64,000 bases of DNA from Agapetus fuscipes (taxonomy: Eukaryota > Arthropoda > Insecta > Trichoptera > Glossosomatidae), in contig OX637337.1 of assembly GCA_951799405.1 (NCBI GenBank), forward strand, positions 3,534,001-3,598,000. The letters are read 5' to 3'. Both the position numbers and the translations under genes were made by a program. This document shows positions 19,575 through 29,085 of this stretch, one piece after another. Numbering within the stretch: position 1 is the stretch's first letter; each line of letters begins with the position of its first letter. Under the pieces are notes generated by a model. That model searched no databases. It had not been told where the DNA came from and saw nothing but the letters and a program-made list of their open reading frames with translations.

Positions 19575-20340
19575 TCCATGATAGAACGGCACAGTGACAG
19601 AACGACGCATGACAGAACGACACATGACAGAAGGACACATGACAGAAGGACACATGACAGAACGACACATGATAGAACGACAAATGACAAACCGGCTCAT
19701 GACAGAACGACACATGACAGAAGGACACATAACAGAACGACACATGTTAGAACGACACATCTCAGAACGACACATTACATAACGACATATGACAGAGCGG
19801 CAGCTGACATAACTACACATGACAGAACGACACATGGCAGAAATATACATGACAAAGCATCACAATGATAGTACCTACATCACATGACAAAACATTGCAG
19901 GAAAGTACATTCCTTGACTTATAGGTTGATAAACGGCTGACCGCCCATGCTGTAAAAATGGTTCACTTTGCCAATGTCACCCCTGTTTCAGGGAAGGTCG
20001 GCAAGAGTTGCAGGGCTTATGTCCATTTGAGAATTGGGTTTTTAAATTGTAGGCCCACATGCGGCATGTGTTAGCGCAAAATTATACATATCTGCTTGTG
20101 GGAATGCATTTAATATAAATCTAAATGATATATATCTTTGCAACTTAGATTAGATAAGATTAGATTAGACATCACAATTACAAAACATCACAATGACAGA
20201 ACGTCACAAGACAAAACCGTTTCGTGTGCCGTTTATGGTATGTTATGTTTTCTCATGTGATGTTTTTTCATGTGATGTACTGCCATTGTGATGTTCTGTC
20301 ATGTGTTGTTATGCCATGGTTCGTTTTGTCACTGTGCCTT
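19575..20340. mobile_element. Foldback-like element 1
   Basis: The left arm is an array of 15-bp units of the type ACAGAACGACACATG (19575-19905, with a few more at 20171-20225). The right arm (20232-20340) carries the inverted form (TGTGATGTTCTGTCATG). A LINE-B UTR sits in the left arm. Because 15 is divisible by 3, the array is open in several frames on both strands, which explains the Met-Thr-Glu-Arg-His type frames here. Confidence 0.65.
19908..20168 (+). mobile_element. LINE-B 3' UTR unit
   Basis: Starts ATTCCTTGACTTATAGG, ends in (TTAGA)n. Inserted in the foldback arm. Confidence 0.82.
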
Positions 20341-20800
20341 TCTAACCTATCACCACAATAGACACCAGCATACAATTCTACGTTACCAAAAGAATAACGA
20401 TAATAAAATAGCACCTCTAGAGAGCGTTTCATTTAACTTAGTTTTTTTACAACGCTTTGATTGGGTTTGAACGTATTATTTTGTACTTGGGGTTTTCTAT
20501 ATAAATGACATGTCTTTGAATTGTATTATGAATGATTTGACATGACGTGACAGGTATATAAAGGTGCTTGCATATATGTATTATTTTAAACATATTTGTA
20601 CATACATGTTTTTTCTTTTTACATATATAAAACAAATGGACAATATCTTCCATTATTGAGAACAAGTATACAATATACTTATACATACAAGGACGGTTCA
20701 TCACGCTCTTTTACTTCTATTGTTCATGTGTTTGTATACTGACATTGCGAAGATAAATATTTTTAAATTAATAAAGTAATACAAAAACACATGCTTTTCT
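20341..20800. other. AT-rich DNA
   Basis: Holds only a MITE-like scrap near 20365-20460 (AGCGTTTCATTTAAC, ACAACGCTTTG). Confidence 0.4.
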
Positions 20801-20802
20801 TT

Positions 20803-20885
20803 TCGAGTTGATTTATTTCCTCGAGCGCTTTCGATGCTATCACACCACTATCAGTTGTCCTCTTGATGTCCTATAAAATTTTGTT
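20803..20885 (-). repeat. Penelope-like tail with hammerhead-like motif
   Basis: On the minus strand: GAGGACAACTGATAGTGG, TGTGATAGCATCGAAAGCGC, TCGAGGAAATAAATCAAC. CTGAT..., a short stem, then CGAAA resembles the hammerhead ribozyme core known from Penelope-like retroelement ends. Same sequence at 41567-41665. Confidence 0.5.
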
Positions 20886-20932
20886 TTTGGTTGCTAAGGA
20901 CCCTATAGTCACATAGACGTGTGACGTTTGTC

Positions 20933-21186
20933 TTATCTAATCTAATCTAAGCTGCAAGGATATATACCATTTAAGATTTACATTAAATGCATTCCCACAA
21001 GCAGACATGTATAATTTCGCGCTAACACATGCCGCATGTGGACCTACATTATAAGAACCCATCTCAAATGAACATAAGCCCTGCAACTCTTGCCGTCCTT
21101 CCCTGAAACAGGGGTGACACTGGCAAAGTGAACCATTTTTTACAGTATGGGTGGTCAGCCTCATACCAACCTATAAGTCAAGGAAG
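20933..21186 (-). mobile_element. LINE-B 3' UTR unit
   Basis: Full unit: (TCTAA)n tail at 20937, 5' boundary CCTATAAGTCAAGGAA at 21186. Confidence 0.85.
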
Positions 21187-21237
21187 TCCGCTGAGAAAAA
21201 ATGTTTGTTCAAATTTGTGCTTGTTTGTGCAGAAATG

Positions 21238-21474
21238 GAGTGCTTGTTTGGCTTATCTACCATTTGATTCAAAGATTCCCTTTCAATGAAATTGACTTTT
21301 AAGAATCACATTCTACACAATCTAAGAAATAAACGTTAAACACGATAATGTGAGAATTATTTTACATAAAAAAAAAAACATTTTCACTTTTCAAAGACAC
21401 ATTGGTCCAGTGCACATACAAACATTGCTCATGTGAAATTAACTCTGATGGACATAGAACAAACAAGCACTAAG
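21238..21474 (-). mobile_element. MITE-H
   Basis: AGTGCTTGTTTGGCTTATC at one end and GACATAGAACAAACAAGCACT at the other. Intact length. Confidence 0.8.
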
Positions 21475-21729
21475 GGGATGATTAGTGCTATTCTGCTAAT
21501 TTCCTTAAGACCTTAAGGCGACGAGACAGCGATTCCTGTCCAAAATTAAGGTGTAATATGATTTTTTATCTATGAAGTTCTTTCACAAGCGCTATCAAGC
21601 TCCGACTTGGTGTACTAAGGAATATCCAAATAATATCCAAAGTGTAAGGAATTTAGTAGAATAGCGCTTCTGCAGAGCAAATGCGATGGACAGGCGAGAG
21701 TGGAGGAGAATCCTGGATTCAGCCACCTG

Positions 21730-21969
21730 TACCCTTAGTACGAGTTGCAAAACTTGAGAAAAGTAAAGTTTACGGAAAATATTAAAGCGTGATTTCCCCC
21801 AAAATCTGCCGTTTTTGTTTGTTTGAACTTGATTTTCTTCATCACTGTAACTCTTTTGCTAAGACCATAAAGTGTAAGAAACAAAAACGGCAGATTTTGG
21901 AAGAAATCACTCTTTAATAATTGCCGTAAACTTTACATTACTCAAGTTTTGCAACTCATTCTAAGGGTA
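21730..21969. mobile_element. MITE-G
   Basis: TACCCTTAGTACGAGTTGC to GCAACTCATTCTAAGGGTA. TA at both edges. Confidence 0.8.
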
Positions 21970-21984
21970 CAGCGGTCGAGCTCA

Positions 21985-22296
21985 TGATGATGATAATAAA
22001 TAATAATATTAGGATGATTTATTTGGTGAGCGCTGTTTTTGTGTGTATCACACCTCAAGAGCCCTCTGCAAGCTTGGTCGTCGCTGTAGAAAGCGCCAAT
22101 TCTCAAGCAAGAACCAGTTGTTGTAAGGTTGAATGGACCTTTCAGTGACCGGTCTTTGGTAAAGGTTTATGAATTTTTCAACTCAGCGAAGAGCACATGC
22201 GAAATATAAATGGTATATTTTTGTGCTCTGCCGGGATCCGAATCCACAACCTTCCATTTACGAGTCCGAAGTGTTGCCACTGGACTACGGACCGGT
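21985..22296 (-). mobile_element. SINE-A, full length, LINE-E tail
   Basis: Reverse: AAT repeats, TGATTTATTTGGTGAGCGC, CACACCTCAAGAGCCCTC, body, and head ending GACTACGGACCGGTCC. The tRNA-like head has an A-box relative and GGATTCGGATCCCGG. Confidence 0.82.
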
Positions 22297-22349
22297 CCAA
22301 TTGTGACGATGATGATTATGACGAAGGTCACGAAGGTCACAGCAGGTCG

Positions 22350-22412
22350 TCAGATTTATTTTATTTTTATAAAGACTCTAACCACTGTGCTACAGAGCTG
22401 TGACCGTTTTGT
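22350..22412 (-). mobile_element. tRNA-like SINE head scrap
   Basis: Reverse reads GGTCACAGCTCTGTAGCACA, GTGGTTAGAGTC: an A-box-like remnant only. Confidence 0.35.
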
Positions 22413-22550
22413 ATTGCTTTGTATATGTCGGTATATGTTTCAAGTCGACATGTACATTACATACATCGGACGATGAAAAATTGATATTCGTCTTTGAATG
22501 GCAAGTCAATGCCGAAATTAGAATCAAAACAAGTAACCATATTTCTATAT

Positions 22551-22608
22551 ACTGTAACTGTAACTGTGTCGCCATTCCACTAGGGGTAGCCAGAGACTTT
22601 GTAGAGTG
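22551..22608 (-). repeat. Short conserved block with TTACAG repeats
   Basis: Reverse reads CTCTGGCTACCCCTAGTGG, AATGGCGACACAG, TTACAG twice. Near-identical to 17645-17700 and part of 43626-43660. Confidence 0.5.
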
Positions 22609-22630
22609 TTCTCCATTCGTGATAGCCTTA

Positions 22631-22914
22631 GGGGCTGTCCATATATTACGTCATTCGCATTAAGGGGGGGGAGTCTGGTCTGCGGATGATGGCAAATGAT
22701 GTACGAGTACCAAAAGTAACGTCGTTCTTGTAAATACCAATTTCTACAAAATATACAAAATATTATGTAAGTAATATAACATTATTAATTATTAAACTCA
22801 TCCATTACTACAGCAAGAGGGGGGGGGATCATTAGATAATGACTATAGGATGATTGTAAGGGGGGGGGGGTCGAAAATCGGCCAAAATCGATGACGTAAT
22901 TTATGGACGGCCCC
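22631..22914 (+). mobile_element. Harbinger-like MITE
   Basis: Starts GGGGCTGTCCATATATTACG, ends AATTTATGGACGGCCCC. TTA flanks both sides (22628-22630, 22915-22917), fitting the 3-bp TWA duplication of PIF/Harbinger elements. Long G runs lie inside both ends. Second copy in the other orientation at 30516. Confidence 0.75.
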
Positions 22915-22917
22915 TTA

Positions 22918-22975
22918 TAATGAATTCGAGTCGTTCTACGAGTCGATCTTGTTGCAAAACGATGATGATGATGTG
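22918..22975 (-). pseudogene. Jockey-like LINE scrap
   Basis: Minus strand reads HHHHRFATRSTRRTTRIH, matching the R..TRSTRR...H motif near the Jockey C-terminus. Confidence 0.45.
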
Positions 22976-23199
22976 GTATTTCTCCTATTCAGAGTCATCT
23001 TTAATACGTAAGATTACTTCCTTATTACTATTGAATAACTCCAATTAAAACTGGTACTGCGGCCAGTTTGTGAATCTATTATCTTTGATTATCTTTGCGT
23101 TGCGTGGAGTTTATTAAAATCGACACAAAATTGCACGCGCGCACTTGGACGCGGTTAACAAAGGAAATCAAAGATTGTATGAACGCGAACATTGCGATT
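22976..23199. other. Unassigned DNA
   Basis: An open frame starting at 23095 runs into LINE-B. Its first 45 or so codons are unrecognised and may be the worn upstream LINE-B frame. Confidence 0.35.
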
Positions 23200-23545
23200 G
23201 TGGTACACCATCTGGAAAATATGAGAGTAATAGTGCAAAGGAGTGCCAGTAGATGGTTCGGGTATCTAGAAAGAATGAAAGAAGAACTACTGACAAAAAG
23301 GGTTTACCAAAAGGAATTTAGAATTTTGTCTTAGATATGTTTTAGTTTTGATGTGCATACATATTATTTGTTGATTTAAAAAATGTAATCTGTTGTGTAG
23401 GTATGCTTCTTGACTTATAGGTTGGTATGCGGCTGACCACCCATGCTGTAGAAAACGGTTCACTTTGCCAATGTCACCCTTGTTTCAGGGAAGTTCGGCA
23501 AGAATTGCAGGGTGTATGTTCATTTGAGATTTGGGTTTTTGGGTC
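23200..23545 (+). mobile_element. LINE-B with internal deletion
   Basis: SRWFGYLERMKEELLTKRVY, then the coding region between YV and the 3' UTR is deleted. The UTR resumes with GATGTGCATACATATTA and TTCTTGACTTATAGG and is cut off at 23545 before the tail. Confidence 0.75.
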
Positions 23546-23599
23546 AGCTTTGTTATGTGTTAAGAGATCTCTAATTGTCTTTTGCCAATTACACTCTTG

Positions 23600-23672
23600 T
23601 AATCCGATCGATAGTTCTGTTTTTTAGAGTGTTTGCATTCCATGCCGAGAGCTCGGTTTCGAATCCGACCGA
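23600..23672 (+). mobile_element. SINE-B head
   Basis: TCCGATCGATAGTTCTG to GGTTTCGAATCCGACCGAGG. Confidence 0.65.
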
Positions 23673-23797
23673 GGTCGAGCAAAGAGCATATTTGAAAATA
23701 TAAATGGTATATTTTTTGTTCTTCGCCGGGATTCGAACCCAAAACCTTCAGTTTACTAGTCCGAAGCGCTAACCACTAGACTACAGACATGTCATTG
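23673..23797 (-). mobile_element. SINE-A head
   Basis: Reverse head and first body block (GCAAAGAGCATATTTGAAAA). The rest is missing at the junction with the SINE-B head. Confidence 0.7.
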
Positions 23798-23939
23798 GGT
23801 CACCTGATTGCCATTATTATCCTTTCTTTTAACTCTATAATCTAATTGTTCGGTGTTGGTTGGAATTCCGGTCGTTTAACATATTTATAATAATAACAAC
23901 TACACAGTTTAAATTATTTAAATTTGTTAATAATGAGTT

Positions 23940-24065
23940 CATCCTCAATCGTCGTGCAGAGAGGGTGTCTCCTGAAGACGTTAGCTGCGTCGCTAACGAA
24001 ACGTCGAGAATAATGTAAGTTCTCTTATAACGGTTCAGTTGCGTAAACCCATCCTCATACCCGTT
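23940..24065 (+). repeat. Penelope-like tail with hammerhead-like motif
   Basis: GTCTCCTGAAGACGTTAGC, loop TGCGTC, GCTAACGAAACGTCGA: CTGAAGA, a perfect 6-7 bp stem, GAAAC and GTC in hammerhead order. It is the clearest ribozyme-like core in the window. Confidence 0.55.
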
Positions 24066-24084
24066 CCGTATTAAAAAAAATTAA

Positions 24085-24372
24085 ATTAGGCTGATTTATT
24101 TGGTGAGCGCTGTTTTTGTGGTATCACACCTCAAGCCCTCTACGAGCTTGGTCGTCGCTGTAGAAAGCGCCAATTCTCAAGCAAGACCCAGTTGTTGTAA
24201 AACTGGATGGACCTTTTGATGACCGGTCTTTGGTAAAGGCTTATGAATTTTTTATCCCAGCGAAGAGCAAATTTGAAAATATAAATGGTATATTTTTTGT
24301 GCTCCGCCGGGATTTGAACCCACGACCTTCCAGTTACGAGTCCGAAGCGTTACCACCTGGACTACGAACCGG
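24085..24372 (-). mobile_element. SINE-A, LINE-E tail
   Basis: Reverse full copy: GATTTATTTGGTGAGCGC tail, body and head (TAACTGGAAGGTCGTGGG on the minus strand). The junction reads CAAGCTCGTAGAGGGC. Confidence 0.82.
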
Positions 24373-24736
24373 TCATGTACACTTTCATCCGGGAAAGCAC
24401 TCTAAGCTCATCTTGATCCTGCAACTTAGATCACGGGTTATTGTTAGAAATTAATCCAAATTGTTGTCAAAAGACACGCGACCTTCTTCCACAAGAATAA
24501 ACATCACCCCCCTTTCGGCAAGCAAAACGACGCAGCCTTGTGATGTCAAAATTTCCACCCCTAGATGGCGAAACACCCAGCCCGTGGGCGGGTTTTGAAT
24601 GCCGGGCATTCGATACAAAGTGGGCGGCTTTGTCCCTGTGATCATTCATCTATGAAACAATCAAGTATGCACATGATTAAATAGGAGGCAGATAATTGGC
24701 GGAGTACCGCTCGTGGCATGCTCTTTGACGTTAACA
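24373..24736. other. Unassigned DNA
   Basis: Short minus-strand frames overlap here without motifs. Confidence 0.35.
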
Positions 24737-24871
24737 AGACAGAATAGAACAGTGACAAAACAATACATGACAAAGCAGTGCATGAAAATACATCACGTGA
24801 TAAAACATAGGAATGAGAAAACATCGTTAAACAGAACATCACAAGGAGAAAACATCAGACACGTACTAATT

Positions 24872-25105
24872 TTGGGGACCGTGCTTTCCGGTTTGCGGGC
24901 CCAATGGAGTGGAACAGACTACCACCTAATGTGAGGAAGGCAGAAACTGTTGGTGTCTTTAAAGGAGCACTAAAGACGCATCTTTACAAAAAATCTTATC
25001 CGTGATTTGAGAGGGCCCTTGAGGTGTGACACACACAAAAACGGCGCTCTTTTATTATGTGTACCTTATAAATAAATTATCCTCGTATATATATATATAT
25101 ATCAC
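24872..25105 (+). pseudogene. LINE-E (CR1/L2-like) C-terminus and 3' tail
   Basis: The frame reads RAFRFAGPMEWNRLPPNVRK, AETVGVFKGALKTHLYKKSY, P, stop. FRFAGP..WN.LP..VR.....FK..LKT.L is the C-terminal signature of CR1/L2-like LINE proteins. The 3' UTR (CTTGAGGTGTGACACACAC, AAAAACGGCGCTC, ATAAATAAATTATCCT) ends in TA repeats and is the same tail that SINE-A carries, making this family the likely donor of SINE-A mobilisation. Confidence 0.8.
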
Positions 25106-25274
25106 AAGGAGAAAACATCACAAGAAGAAAACATCACAAGGAGAAAATATAACAAAACCAAAATATCACATGGCGAAACATCACATACCTCAAACAGAAA
25201 TACATAAACGCCGCATGAAAAAACATCATAATCAACACATAGGTATGGACATAATTTTACCTATTGTGTTCTTC

Positions 25275-25530
25275 AAAGGTGTCAGAAATGATTTTCCCGT
25301 TTCGGTGTTTGTTTCAAAGTCAAAACTACATACCGGCAAAGCTTACTCAGCCTTCACAAGAAATGAGAGCCAGCCTCCTCGGGAGCTAGTAAAAACCCCA
25401 CTTCAACTGAAGTGGTTGACGTAATGCAAGGCGAAAATAAATAGGTTTTGAACACCACGTGTGACTCATTCGGGGACCACGCGGTAAAAAGTTGATGTAT
25501 ATATTAAGCTTAGTTGCGTTGCGTTGCGGT
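25275..25530 (+). mobile_element. SINE-B 3' part
   Basis: From TGTCAGAAATGATTTTCC to TTAGTTGCGTTGCG. tRNA-like head missing. Confidence 0.75.
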
Positions 25531-25705
25531 GGAGTCCATTTTTACATAAACTTCATTAAAAAAAATATGCATGAGTTCTGTTTTGTTATTGTGATAAATT
25601 TACCTGTAAAGCTTTGTCATTTAGATATTTTATGATGTCTTGTCATTCTTATGTATTTTCATGTGATATTTTGTCACTTTATAGTCATGTGATATGTCAT
25701 GTCGA

Positions 25706-25978
25706 CTGCTCCAAGGAAGACAGCACTAAGTCAAAAAGATAGTTTTGCAGGAAAGCCAATTGAATGTTATTTATTCCATGGAGTACAATGCATAAACGTA
25801 TTTTTCTACTCCCATTTGGTAATTTACTAATTACAAAACGGCTAACGCAATCACAATGCCATACATTTCTACACCCGTTGCATAATGTTACATTATGCAA
25901 CCGGTAACCGTGTTAAAATGAACATGTGCGCATGCGCATTGTCAGAATTGGAACCATTTTTTAATTTCAAATGTCAAC
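25706..25978. other. Unassigned DNA
   Basis: Contains the palindrome TGCGCATGCGCA near 25927, identical to an NRF1-type binding site, without other promoter signs. Confidence 0.35.
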
Positions 25979-26100
25979 CTTGTATGGGGGTATGAAGACC
26001 TGTCAATCCAAGATGGCCGCAAGCGATCAGCTGATTAGGCTTCATACAATATTAGTGATATTCGGTAGGTAGGAATTACCGTGGTGATGAGACTTTCAGC
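25979..26100. mobile_element. MITE-P core without ends
   Basis: GTATGAAGACCTGTCAATCC, AAGATGGCCGCAAGCG, CAGCTGATTA and its partial inverted partner. Terminal repeats absent. Confidence 0.6.
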
Positions 26101-26309
26101 CCTGTTCAGATGAAAATAAATAAGTATATTTTATGTGTAGAGTCAAATAAAAATTGTTAATAGTGCTAAAATTTATCGAATTTATTTATCGGATTGCTCC
26201 AAATAAAGCTTTCCTTTTTTCAATGGAAAATAAAAGACTTGAAAGGAAAACAATACAAAAAATTTCACCGCAAAAAATAAACAAACTCAAAAGGTTACTT
26301 GGTTAATAG

Positions 26310-26530
26310 GTGAGTATGAGGTTGATCACCTATGCTGTACAAATTTGGTTCACCTGCCAATACAACTGCAGGGCATATGTTTATTTGAGTTTTGGGTTTG
26401 AATGTTTAAGCTTATATGCAGGATGTAAAAGCGCGACCTTATACATATGTGTCGGCTTGTGGGCATGAATTCAATATGAAACCTAAATATAATTTATTTT
26501 TACAACTTAGGTTAGATTAGATAATCGAAG
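26310..26530 (+). mobile_element. LINE-B 3' UTR, divergent
   Basis: AGGTGAGTATGAGGTTGATC to CTTAGGTTAGATTAG. An internal stretch around the GGGAAGG block is lost. Confidence 0.65.
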
Positions 26531-26652
26531 GGAATGATAAATCACACGTTTTGACAAAGGTAAGGTTTTAATTACTTCAAATGCACGAGTACATTATAAT
26601 GACTATTATTCACTATTTTGTTAATTCTCTCATGGTCGTAGAAAAAGTATTG

Positions 26653-26774
26653 TATGCCACTGCACGTAATTAGTCTTTGTAACACTCGTGCTTTCTATTG
26701 TGCCATTCGGCTGCGCCTCATGGCACAAACTAGCACTCGTGTTAAAAAGACTATCATTACTTGGCAGTGGCATA
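26653..26774. repeat. 122-bp palindrome
   Basis: TATGCCACTGCACGTAATTA at the left and ATTACTTGGCAGTGGCATA at the right pair. Inner CACTCGTGCT pairs with AGCACTCGTG and TGTGCCA with TGGCACA. A compact foldback, possibly a MITE. Confidence 0.6.
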
Positions 26775-27201
26775 AATAACTATTTTTACATTCATTTATT
26801 AACGAATTTCAAAGAGATAGAGACACGGCTGTCATCTTGGAAAGAAGATAATGATTTGTTACCTTCAGAAATGGAAACAAGTCAAAAACCTCAATTTCGG
26901 AGTTACTTCCTTCTTCCTTGGAGCAGTCGATGCGTTGTTTTGTCAGTGTGCTCTTCTGTCATGCAACCCTCTTTGACTTGAATGCTTAGCAATGGGATTA
27001 GCAGAGTCAGGGAGTGAATCACTTTGAAGACTCGGCAATGCTTTTTTACGTATCTACCATCATGGTATTGCGTTCACCCGTTTGGAAATCAAAACAAAGT
27101 TGAATTGATTGGCTTTGCACTTGGCATTCTAGAAAATTCAATGAATAATGTTTGACATTTAACCTCTTCAAAAAAAACCTTTTGATTTGTACAACAATAA
27201 A
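26775..27201. other. Unassigned DNA
   Basis: Part of an open frame (26688-26981) falls here but begins inside the palindrome. No domain. Confidence 0.35.
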
Positions 27202-27382
27202 CAGAACCTATTTTAAGTGTTTTTAGGCTTTCATGGCCGGCTTCAGATAATGATGATAAGGATGTAGAATCAATCTTCCCGGGCTTGTAGAATAAAGCAG
27301 CCTACAAAAGAATCATTGGACCATGGTCTTCAAGCCCGAAAAGATGGATTCTACATCCTTATCATCATCAGAACCTATTTTA
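27202..27382. repeat. Foldback flanked by 14-bp direct repeats
   Basis: GATGATAAGGATGTAGAATC pairs with GATTCTACATCCTTATCATC. CAGAACCTATTTTA stands at 27202-27215 and 27369-27382. The long direct repeat suggests insertion by target-primed reverse transcription with an inverted 5' part, as in Penelope-like elements. Confidence 0.5.
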
Positions 27383-27419
27383 TTTTTATATTTTGATGAT
27401 TTTTTTGTGATAGTTGCTC

Positions 27420-27535
27420 TTGTGTTAAATCTCACCTCAAGAGCCCTCCGGAGTTGTTCTTGGTCGTCGCTACAAAGCAAGGTTGGATGGACATTTTTTT
27501 CTGACTGGTGTTTGGTAAAGGCAATGAATTGTTGT
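27420..27535 (-). mobile_element. SINE-A fragment
   Basis: CTCACCTCAAGAGCCCTCC, GGTCGTCGCTACAAAG, then an internal deletion to GGATGGACATTTT. Head missing. Confidence 0.65.
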
Positions 27536-27544
27536 AGTTTAGTT

Positions 27545-27838
27545 TTGGTAATAATAAAAATAATTATTTGGTGAGCGCTTTTGTGTGTGTCACATCTCAA
27601 GAGCCCTCTGCGAGCTTGGTCGCCGCTGTAGAAAACGCCAATTCTCAAGTAAGACCCAGTTGCTGTAAAGCTGGATGGACCTTTAGTGATCGGTCTTTGG
27701 TAAAGGTACATGAATTTATCACCCAGCGAAGAGCATATTTTAAAATATCAACGGTATATTTTTTGTGCTCCGCCGGGATTCGAACCCACAACCTTCCATT
27801 TACGAGTCATAAATGTTAACCACTAGACTACGGTAGTA
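27545..27838 (-). mobile_element. SINE-A, LINE-E tail
   Basis: Reverse copy from TTATTTGGTGAGCGCTT to the head ending GACTACGG. Confidence 0.8.
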
Positions 27839-28013
27839 CCTACATATGTACAGCACTCGGCACAAAGTCCTTAGACAAAAAAAATATGGCGTCATACGGC
27901 CGGGTTGCTAGGGTAGAAGAAAACTAATAATTTGTTACTAATGGTGTTATTCACATACAACAAATCCATTGCTTAACCGCTACCTAACGCAACTTTGATT
28001 ATAGATTAAAGAT

Positions 28014-28243
28014 AGGTTGGTATGCGGCTGACCACCCATACTGTAAAAAATGGTTCACTTTGCCAATGTCATCCCTGTTTCAGGGAAGGTCTGCAACAGT
28101 TGCAGGGCTTACGTTTATTTGAGATTGGGTTTTTATATTGTAGGTCCACATGCGGCATGTGTGAGCGCGAAATTATGCGTGTCTGCTTGTGGGAATGCAT
28201 TTAATATGAATATTAAATGATACATGTCTTTGCAAATTAGATT
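28014..28243 (+). mobile_element. LINE-B 3' UTR
   Basis: Starts at ATAGGTTGGTATGCGG and ends TTTGCAAATTAGATTTAG. Confidence 0.8.
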
Positions 28244-28589
28244 TAGAAATCAATTATCTGTTTATAAATATAACGGAAAACTCTTATTAAGTAGTATAAA
28301 CCTTGACCCAGATATTGTTAACAATAAAAATATAAATATTGTTCAGTGATCTAATGTGTTGATAGTTCTTGATTGTTCAATTCTCATGTCAGGCAATCGT
28401 AGAATTAATTTTAAGCCTTGGACTTATAACATAGATTTTGTACATCCAATATGGACTTCCTTTTGCGTTTTAATTCTAACAAAAGATGCAATTTTATATT
28501 TATAGGTAGATACAAAATATATTGATACTTCAAAGGTAAAACTGAATAAGTGACATATTAAACTAACATGGGTTTCTCAGATGAATACA
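28244..28589. other. Unassigned DNA with a MITE-K end
   Basis: 28528-28585 holds one MITE-K end (TTCAAAGGTAAAACTGAATA). The rest is unrecognised. Confidence 0.45.
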
Positions 28590-29085
28590 TAGGTTAAAAA
28601 GCCGGTCTTACGCCAACCGCTTCAGTTGAAGTGGGGGTTTGCCAGCTCCCGAGGGCGCTGGTTCTCATTTTTTGTGAAAGCTGAGTAAACCTCATCGGTA
28701 CTTTTTTTTTGGTTTGAAATAAACACCGAAATGTGAAATCATTTCTGACACCCTCGGTGGGTATAGAACACTTGCTCTCGGCATTGAATGCAAACACTAC
28801 CATGCCGCCAACATTACAGATCAGCCACCATTGTTTTCTTTTCACCCTCACTTCTGACACTCTCGGTGGGGATCGAACCGTTGCTCTCGGCATGGAATGT
28901 AAGGATTATACCAATTGATTTATTTGCCGGAATTTTACGAGCTTGCTCATCGCTACAAAGTGGCATGTCTCAAGCAAGACCCAGTTGCTGTAAGGCTGGA
29001 TGGACCTTGGGTGACCGGTCTATAGTAAAGGTATATGATTTTTTTAACCCAGCGAAGAGCATATTTTAAAATATAAAAATGTACA
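28590..29085 (-). mobile_element. SINE-B plus compound SINE-A/B with LINE-B scrap
   Basis: From right to left on the minus strand: SINE-A body (about 29085-28926), then the join CAAGCTCGTAAAATTCCGG into a SINE-B head (28925-28850). A 35-bp LINE-B piece follows (GCCAACATTACAGATCAGCC, 28806-28835), then a second SINE-B (28800-28593) complete to its AAGTGGGGGTTTGCCAGC region. The SINE-A head is not present. Confidence 0.72.

Larger units (their letters stand above)
24737..25705. mobile_element. Foldback-like element 2
   Basis: Left arm 24737-24860 and 25106-25255 (units like ACAGAACATCACAAG). Right arm 25560-25705 holds inverted units (ATGTGATATTTTGTCAC). A LINE-E tail and a SINE-B tail have inserted inside. 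Confidence 0.55.

Noticed and set aside
19510..19868. Overlapping open frames on both strands with five-residue repeats
   Set aside because: They follow from a 15-bp tandem array, which is open in several frames on both strands; no start context, no unique sequence.
25925..25940. NRF1-type promoter element TGCGCATGCGCA
   Set aside because: A single palindromic 12-mer without CpG island, start site or gene nearby.
27313..27711. 132-codon minus-strand gene
   Set aside because: The frame runs across a foldback and two SINE-A copies.
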